DNA of 64,000 bases from Chitinophaga jiangningensis (lineage in GTDB: Bacteria; Bacteroidota; Bacteroidia; Chitinophagales; Chitinophagaceae), in assembly GCF_900142605.1 (NCBI RefSeq), contig NZ_FRBL01000004.1, positions 186,001 to 250,000 of the forward strand, written 5' to 3'. Position numbers and translations under genes: made by a program. Under the pieces are notes generated by a model that saw only the letters and a program-made list of their open reading frames with translations, did no database searches and was not told the DNA's origin. Below are positions 58,873-64,000 of the stretch, piece after piece (the first letter of the stretch is position 1; each line of letters starts with the position of its first letter).

Positions 58873-59319
58873 ATGCGCTTTATAAATGTATTCACCGTGG
58901 CTGTACTCGCCTTTATGATCGCCAGCTGTATGGATAAAAAAGAGGCTCCTGCCATCCGTCCATTCGCTTTTAACGACAGTGGCATGCGGGTCATCACTAC
59001 CGTCATCAACGAAAAAGATAATGAAGTCGCGATGCTGTATGGTAACAAAGCGGCTTTCGACAATCGCTCGCAACCGGAGGCTTTATTCAAACTGGTGACC
59101 TATCGTGAGCAGGATAATAAATTCTGGTTCGGCAGCTATATCAATGGGGAACTGCTGCGCGTGGAAACCGTAAATATGCAGCCTACCGCCAGCGGACAAG
59201 CACCGGCTTACTCCGTGGATGTATATAACCAGCCTGCCTTCCGTCCTGCGGACGCCGCCGCAAGAACAAACTTTATACAAACATTAGACCGCGCATGGTA
59301 CCCATGCGATCCTTACTGA
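58873..59319 (+). CDS. lipoprotein in the cytochrome cluster, function unknown
   Basis: A 148-residue lipoprotein (signal AVLAFMIASC, cysteine near residue 19). The mature part has strands such as MRVITTVINEKDNEVAMLYG and LFKLVTYREQDNKFWFGSYI and ends RAWYPCDPY with a lone cysteine. It fits a cytochrome-P460-partner or DUF-type protein, but no family is recognised. It follows the cytochrome by 7 bases and should be co-transcribed. Confidence 0.7.
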   Translation: MRFINVFTVAVLAFMIASCMDKKEAPAIRPFAFNDSGMRVITTVINEKDNEVAMLYGNKAAFDNRSQPEALFKLVTYREQDNKFWFGSYINGELLRVETVNMQPTASGQAPAYSVDVYNQPAFRPADAAARTNFIQTLDRAWYPCDPY

Positions 59320-59339
59320 TCCTTAAAAAATTATAGTAT

Positions 59340-60107
59340 ATGAAAGCAATATTCTTCTCCGCCGTATTATCACTCTCCGCGCTGTTTGCCTCCTGCAACC
59401 CGCTGTACAGTAATACTTCAGGCCCACTGGTACACAGCACCGACAGCTCCAAAGGCTTTGCCGTAGTAGAACTCTTTACTTCCGAAGGCTGCTCCAGCTG
59501 CCCCCCGGCAGATGAACTGCTGGCCAAACTGGAACAGGAAAGCAATGGCAAACAACTCTACCTCCTCGCCTTCCATGTGGACTACTGGGACCACCAGGGC
59601 TGGAAAGACAGCTTTAGTCAGCATATTTTTTCTGAACGACAGGAAGAATACGCCGGCTGGCTCAACCTCAACACCGTATATACGCCTCAGATAGTGGTTA
59701 ACGGGAGAAGCCAGTATGTAGGCTCCGATGTAGCCAACATCACCTACGCCATCAATCAGGCGCTGGATGCCGTTCCGCAAGAAACGCTGCACCTGAAGGC
59801 TACGCCCGCAGCCAGCGGCCTCTCTGTATCGTGGGCGCCATTATCTCCCCAAAAAAATACCAGACTACTCCTTGCCCTGGTACAAAAAAATGCACAGAGC
59901 AACGTGCGGGCAGGGGAAAATGCAGGCAGGAAACTGAGTCATGTGCAGATTGTAAAACAACTCACCACCGTCGATCCTAAAAGAGCGAGCATAGCCATGG
60001 TGCCTACGCCTGCAGGTTTTAACACCCAGGACTGGGAACTGATCGGCTTCCTGCAACGCAACAGTGACGGTAAAATTATAGCAGCAGCAAAAACAAAACT
60101 CGACTAG
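59340..60107 (+). CDS. DUF1223 thioredoxin-like secreted protein
   Basis: A 255-residue protein with a lipoprotein-like signal (LSALFASC). DUF1223 is clear: VVELFTSEGCSSCPPADELL, then FHVDYWDHQGWKDSFS, and YTPQIVVNGRSQYVGSD. The CSSCPP sequence gives a thioredoxin-type C-x2-C. Its reaction is unknown; a periplasmic redox role is inferred from the motif and from the cytochrome upstream and the Ohr downstream. Confidence 0.87.
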   Translation: MKAIFFSAVLSLSALFASCNPLYSNTSGPLVHSTDSSKGFAVVELFTSEGCSSCPPADELLAKLEQESNGKQLYLLAFHVDYWDHQGWKDSFSQHIFSERQEEYAGWLNLNTVYTPQIVVNGRSQYVGSDVANITYAINQALDAVPQETLHLKATPAASGLSVSWAPLSPQKNTRLLLALVQKNAQSNVRAGENAGRKLSHVQIVKQLTTVDPKRASIAMVPTPAGFNTQDWELIGFLQRNSDGKIIAAAKTKLD

Positions 60108-60164
60108 TAATAATTATCACTGTAACGGCTACACTAAGGCCTGAAATTTAAAAACACAACAGAC

Positions 60165-60929
60165 ATGAAAAAATTGTTTCAGATCACCCTCTTTGTATTG
60201 TTTTGCCTTCCGGCAGTTTCCGTACTGGCCGCAGATCCTGGCGACAAGCCTGTCAAAAATATTGTGCTGGTACATGGTGCATTTGCGGATGGCTCCGGAT
60301 TCCAGAAGCTCTTTAAAATTTTGACAGCAAAAGGTTACCACGTAACCGTGGTACAAAATCCGCTTACCTCCCTAAAAGATGATGTGGATGCTACCACGAG
60401 GATACTGGATAAGCAGGACGGCCCTACCGTACTGGTAGGCCACTCCTGGGCAGGCACCGTGATTACAGAAGCAGGTGTGCATCCGAAAGTAGCCTCGCTG
60501 GTATATATCGCGGCCTTTCAGCCGGATGCGGGCGAGAACAGCGCACAGCAATCTGAAGGCGCACCCAAAATGGAAGGATCAGGTATTCTGCCTCCGGATG
60601 AACATGGCATCCTGTACTTCGACACAAAGCAGTTCCATAAAGGATTTGCAGCTGACCTGAGTAAAGAAGAAGCAGACTTCATGGCCGCATCACAGGGCCC
60701 CATATATGCCGCCTGTTTTGGCACACCGGTAACACATGCCGCCTGGAAAACAAAACCTGCTTATGCTGTTTTATCTACGGAAGACCACGCACTATCTCCC
60801 TGGGTACAGCGTAAAATGTACGAAAGAGCCGGCGACAAAATCACTGAAATAAAAGCTAGCCACGCCGTATTTATTTCTCATCCTGAAGAAGTGGCGAAAG
60901 TTATTATCGCCGCCAGCTTACAAAAATAG
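60165..60929 (+). CDS. secreted alpha/beta-hydrolase (EstC-like)
   Basis: A 254-residue exported hydrolase (signal ending SVLAA). It has NIVLVHGAFADGSGF (oxyanion region), nucleophile elbow GHSWAG, and catalytic histidine in KASHAVFISHPEEVA; the acid is probably in STEDHALSP. Salicylate/pyrethroid esterase-like proteins share this layout. The substrate is unknown. It is 57 bases after DUF1223 and 28 bases before ohr. Confidence 0.83.
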   Translation: MKKLFQITLFVLFCLPAVSVLAADPGDKPVKNIVLVHGAFADGSGFQKLFKILTAKGYHVTVVQNPLTSLKDDVDATTRILDKQDGPTVLVGHSWAGTVITEAGVHPKVASLVYIAAFQPDAGENSAQQSEGAPKMEGSGILPPDEHGILYFDTKQFHKGFAADLSKEEADFMAASQGPIYAACFGTPVTHAAWKTKPAYAVLSTEDHALSPWVQRKMYERAGDKITEIKASHAVFISHPEEVAKVIIAASLQK

Positions 60930-60957
60930 TTCAATCACCTACTTAAATATTAATAGC

Positions 60958-61380
60958 ATGGAAACAACAGCAACAAACACCAAAGTATTATATACAGGTA
61001 AAACACATACTACCGGCGGCCGCGAAGGCGCTTCCAGCAGCAACGACCAGCAGTTGCAAATCAAACTCGGCTTACCTGGCAGCGGTAAGGGTACCAATCC
61101 GGAACAACTGTTTGCAGCCGGCTGGTCCGCCTGCTTTATCGGCGCCATGGGCATTGCAGCGCATACCCTGGGTATTAAATTGCCGGCAGATACCGCCGTA
61201 GATGCGGAAGTAGACCTGGTTACATCTGATAGTGGCTTCGGCTTACAGGCACGACTAAACGTAGCACTGCCGGGACTGGATAAAGAGGTGGCGCAACAGA
61301 TAGTGAATACTGCGCATAATACCTGCCCGTATTCGAAAGCGGTGAAGAGTAATATTCCGGTGGAAATTAATCTGGTTTAA
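60958..61380 (+). CDS. ohr: organic hydroperoxide resistance protein (Ohr)
   Basis: A 140-residue OsmC-superfamily peroxidase that reduces organic hydroperoxides. Both catalytic cysteines are present: the first in AAGWSACFIGAM and the second in AHNTCPYSKAVKSN. The N-terminal VLYTGKTHTTGGREG and GTNPEQLFAAG match Ohr. It lies at the end of the redox cluster, followed by a strong terminator. Confidence 0.92.
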   Translation: METTATNTKVLYTGKTHTTGGREGASSSNDQQLQIKLGLPGSGKGTNPEQLFAAGWSACFIGAMGIAAHTLGIKLPADTAVDAEVDLVTSDSGFGLQARLNVALPGLDKEVAQQIVNTAHNTCPYSKAVKSNIPVEINLV

Positions 61381-61399
61381 CCGACCATCCTTATAAATA

Positions 61400-61434
61400 A
61401 AAACAGGCAGTGAAAATTTTCACTGCCTGTTTTT
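61400..61434. terminator. bidirectional terminator after ohr
   Basis: A palindrome with arms AAAACAGGCAGTGAAA and TTTCACTGCCTGTTTT, followed by TTTT on the plus strand and A-derived T on the minus strand. It serves ohr and the convergent gene ending at 61452. Confidence 0.85.
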
Positions 61435-61451
61435 CATATTATAAGAAGTAA

Positions 61452-61901
61452 TTAACACGACATCCTATACCAACTCTCCAAATCCCTGATCTGCTCCTCT
61501 ATAATCGCTCTGGCATAAATACTCACCTGCTTCGGCAGCTGCCTGTCCAGGTTTTCAGGGTTGCCGAAAGTAAGGCCGATGCCCAGGTCGATCAATAAAA
61601 CCGCGTTATTACCCATCCGGGTATAATTCGGATAACGCTCTTTTATAGCAGCAAAAGGTGTGGCTAGTAAATTCAGCCCCTCATACATTGCTGCGGCCGG
61701 TACTGACGCGCTGATTGTTACACAGCGGCCTTCCTCATCATAGTCAAATGTCAATCCCAGGTGAGGATAAGCATCCTGAGATGCCTCATCTATGGCGTCC
61801 TGGGTGTCACCGTCCAGCTGCTGGCTGATTTCCTGCTTTCCCGCCCCTATTTTAAACTGACCAAGCCTCATATATGGCTGAACTTCCAAAATCATAATCA
61901 T
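61452..61901 (-). CDS. soluble protein of unknown function
   Basis: A 149-residue acidic protein. It starts MIMILEVQPYMRLGQFKIGAG and has strands (LTFDYDEEGRCVTISASV) followed by helices (IYARAIIEEQIRDLESWY). The fold suggests a small immunity-like or SMI1-type protein, but no signature is certain. A second ATG at 61895 is possible. The 190 bases to the next gene on the other strand hold no other feature. Confidence 0.6.
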   Translation of the reverse strand: MIMILEVQPYMRLGQFKIGAGKQEISQQLDGDTQDAIDEASQDAYPHLGLTFDYDEEGRCVTISASVPAAAMYEGLNLLATPFAAIKERYPNYTRMGNNAVLLIDLGIGLTFGNPENLDRQLPKQVSIYARAIIEEQIRDLESWYRMSC

Positions 61902-62092
61902 CTGTTTAAAGTAGCAATTAAAGTGTTGTTTTTCAATATTCAAATAGTTAGGGAAAAAGTTTACAATTCCTTGTTTTTTGTACCAATGGAAAATTAACAT
62001 TTACTGCATATCCAATTCATCAATTATTCGGTTTCTTTGTTATAAAGATAGTAGCAACGATACCATCATTCAAACCCTTCACACCCAACTAT

Positions 62093-62977
62093 ATGAAGCC
62101 ATTGTTCCTCCTCCTGCTCCTCTCCCTGCCCTTTGGCAGCTACGCTCAGGCCGACTGGCACGCCAAACTCGCTGCCATTAACCAGCAAATCGATAATGCA
62201 TGGGCTACCCGCGACCTCAATGGCATCATGGCGTATTACAACAGCAGGTCCGTGGTAATGCCGGAATACAATCCCACCCTCTATGGCAAAGCTGCCATAG
62301 CAACATTTATATCTACCTGGCTGGATTCCGTGAAGCACAGCAACACGACCCACACCATCACCGACCTGCAGGTGCTCAAAAACCATGTGATAGAAATAGG
62401 CAACTACACCACCACCCTGCTCTATGGCGACAACGCCCCCTACATCTACCAGGCTAAATACCTGCAGGTATGGGATATCAGCAGTCCCCAACACCTCGTT
62501 CTACTGGCACAAATACAGGGTGCCACCAACTACATCGACCGCAAAGTATTTCCCGCCATCACCGTACTACAGAAAGCCATTCCATCTCCCGAAAAAAATA
62601 AAATACATAAACTGATTGCTGCACAAAACCAGGTGTTCGAAAACAATGTAAAAACGAGAAATGGCGCTAACATGGCCGGCCTATACGCTACCGACGCCAT
62701 TTACATGCCCTACTATGCCAGCGCCATTAAAGGCCTGGATTCCATTAACGCTTATTATGTGATGCACGAGGACCCGGCAGTAGGCATCGACCAGGTGGAA
62801 ATCAATATGTCGTCCCTGAAGAACCTGGGCGATTTTGTACTGGTCAACGGCTACTATACCGTGCACTGGAACGCTGGTGGCAACAAAGGTATCGTTAGCG
62901 GCAAAAGCATTAACGTATGGCGACGCGAAACAGACGGGAACTACAAAATGTTCCGGCAAATGGTAGTGCACGACTAA
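62093..62977 (+). CDS. secreted protein with two NTF2/SnoaL-like domains
   Basis: A 294-residue exported protein (signal ending SYAQ). Two copies of a DUF4440/SnoaL-like unit are visible: INQQIDNAWATRDLNGIMAYY with MPEYNPTLYG, and IAAQNQVFENNVKTRNGANMAGLY with MPYYASAIKG. Each ends in a strand such as YTTTLLYGD or GYYTVHWNAGG. Such domains bind small ligands or have unknown enzymatic roles. The gene lies 73 bases before the glycosidase. Confidence 0.78.
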   Translation: MKPLFLLLLLSLPFGSYAQADWHAKLAAINQQIDNAWATRDLNGIMAYYNSRSVVMPEYNPTLYGKAAIATFISTWLDSVKHSNTTHTITDLQVLKNHVIEIGNYTTTLLYGDNAPYIYQAKYLQVWDISSPQHLVLLAQIQGATNYIDRKVFPAITVLQKAIPSPEKNKIHKLIAAQNQVFENNVKTRNGANMAGLYATDAIYMPYYASAIKGLDSINAYYVMHEDPAVGIDQVEINMSSLKNLGDFVLVNGYYTVHWNAGGNKGIVSGKSINVWRRETDGNYKMFRQMVVHD

Positions 62978-63050
62978 CATCCACCCATCCATTTTTTAAC
63001 TGGCAGGGGCTTTTTTCCTTTATCTTAGTTCCGGATCACAAACCTGAACA

Positions 63051-64000
63051 ATGAATATTAAAAAACTGCTGCTGTTACAAACAGCCGCTGTAGCACTTTT
63101 TAGCTCCACCTGCCTGGCGCAGCCTGCGCCGGCGCATAACCTGCAAGCTGATACACTCGCCACCCGCTGGTACGACGCTATGCCACTGGGCAATGGCATG
63201 CTGGGCGCCCTCGTTTGGAAAGAAAAAGGATTACTTAAACTCTCCCTCGACCGGGCCGACCTCTGGGACGACCGCCCCATGCCAGGCATCGATCAATTCA
63301 CTTTTCAGTGGGTAGCCCAAAAAGTAAAAAACAACCAGTACGATTCCGCACAAGCCGCCGGCGATGCGCCCTACGAAGCCAATGCTGCCCCTACTAAAAT
63401 TCCCGGCGCGGCTATTACGTTTCCCCTGGCAGGTTTAGGAGAGATACAAACCAATATCCTGGACATTGCAACGGGCATTAACACCATCCACTTCCGCAAC
63501 GGCGGCGTATTTCAAACCTTCGTGCAGGCGAACGCCGATTATGGACTTTTCATCATCGAAAATGTACCGGCCAACTTCACCCCCACGCTGGTAACACCAG
63601 CCTATACCGGCAATGGCACTACGCAAACTACCAACTCTGTGGACGGACAAAGCCTGCAACGCCTCGGCTACCCCGCAGGGACTATTACCACTTCGGGTAA
63701 TACCATCCGCTACCACCAACCTACGTACAACGGCCAGTATTACGAAGTAGCAGTCAACTGGCAGCGCCTCGGCAACAACCGTCTCGCCGGCAGCTGGACC
63801 ATCACGCATAACGCACCCGCACCAACGGCTGCCATCACGCAGGATTTTATCGATAATGCCCACCGCGCCCATACCGAATGGTGGCAGCGCTACTGGGCAC
63901 AATCCGGCATACAACTACCGGATACGCTGTTGGCAAAACAATATTACCTGGATATGTATAAGTTTGGTGCAGTGGCACGCAAAAACACGCCTCCCATCAC
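63051..64000 (+). CDS. GH95-like glycoside hydrolase, N-terminal part (cut by window edge)
   Basis: The open frame runs from the ATG at 63051 past the window end (316 codons seen). A signal peptide (ending CLAQ) precedes RWYDAMPLGNGMLGALVW and LKLSLDRADLWDDRP, which belong to the N-terminal beta-sandwich of GH95-type alpha-L-fucosidases/galactosidases. A linker helix (AHTEWWQRYW) then leads into the (alpha/alpha)6 barrel. The catalytic residues lie outside the window, so substrate and activity are not settled. Confidence 0.78.
   Translation, partial: MNIKKLLLLQTAAVALFSSTCLAQPAPAHNLQADTLATRWYDAMPLGNGMLGALVWKEKGLLKLSLDRADLWDDRPMPGIDQFTFQWVAQKVKNNQYDSAQAAGDAPYEANAAPTKIPGAAITFPLAGLGEIQTNILDIATGINTIHFRNGGVFQTFVQANADYGLFIIENVPANFTPTLVTPAYTGNGTTQTTNSVDGQSLQRLGYPAGTITTSGNTIRYHQPTYNGQYYEVAVNWQRLGNNRLAGSWTITHNAPAPTAAITQDFIDNAHRAHTEWWQRYWAQSGIQLPDTLLAKQYYLDMYKFGAVARKNTPPI

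Noticed and set aside
1..64000. CRISPR array, prophage or insertion sequence
   Set aside because: No regularly spaced direct repeats, transposase, integrase or phage structural genes were recognised on either strand.

Overview
The window looks like a chromosomal segment from a Bacteroidota bacterium, most likely a Chitinophaga-type member of the Chitinophagaceae. The reasons are four SusC/SusD-type genes in three pairs, two ECF sigma/FecR pairs, promoters of the Bacteroidota kind (-7 box TAnnTTTG), weak ribosome-binding sites and many lipoproteins. The family-level placement is an inference. I see no insertion sequence, phage or CRISPR array. One tRNA (Pro, CGG) is present.

Layout. 1-9.4 kb: mixed housekeeping and regulatory genes. 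These are a cut-off Crp/Fnr regulator, DUF2185, AraC, a methyltransferase, an internally deleted BamA/TamA-like gene, an SDR, an EF-G paralogue behind what looks like a leader-peptide attenuator, an esterase, NudK and a DeoR regulator. 9.4-28.7 kb: a stress or dormancy island with four tandem universal stress proteins, PfkB, a histidine kinase with a FixL-like PAS domain, a response regulator whose output is a Crp-type cNMP-binding/HTH module, a LOG protein, PEP synthase, a PolX/PHP protein that has lost catalytic residues in both domains, an ATP-cone nuclease-like protein, an OsmC-like protein and an M50-CBS protease fused to a secreted domain. 29-39 kb: an ECF/FecR/SusC/SusD locus, then a HAD-type lipoprotein and a sulfatase. 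41-57.7 kb: a second polysaccharide locus on the minus strand with ECF sigma, FecR, two tandem SusC/SusD pairs and a CE15 esterase, followed by a LytS/LytTR system. 57.9-61.4 kb: a plus-strand redox cluster (two-haem cytochrome, lipoprotein, DUF1223, hydrolase, Ohr). The window ends inside a GH95-like glycosidase.

The main discovery candidate is the island's shared control. Twelve copies of a palindrome, TGAY-N4-RTCA (a Crp/Fnr-type operator), lie in its gene starts and almost nowhere else I looked. They are phased to the -7 boxes: the operator centre is 29.5 bp before the first base of the box at most promoters and 51.5 bp (about two helical turns more) at three others. The only full Crp-type regulator in the window is the REC-Crp hybrid encoded inside the island, so a FixL-like kinase, this regulator and the operators probably form one regulon. 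Its contents (USPs, PfkB, an M50-CBS protease) resemble the mycobacterial DosR dormancy regulon, although the regulators are unrelated.
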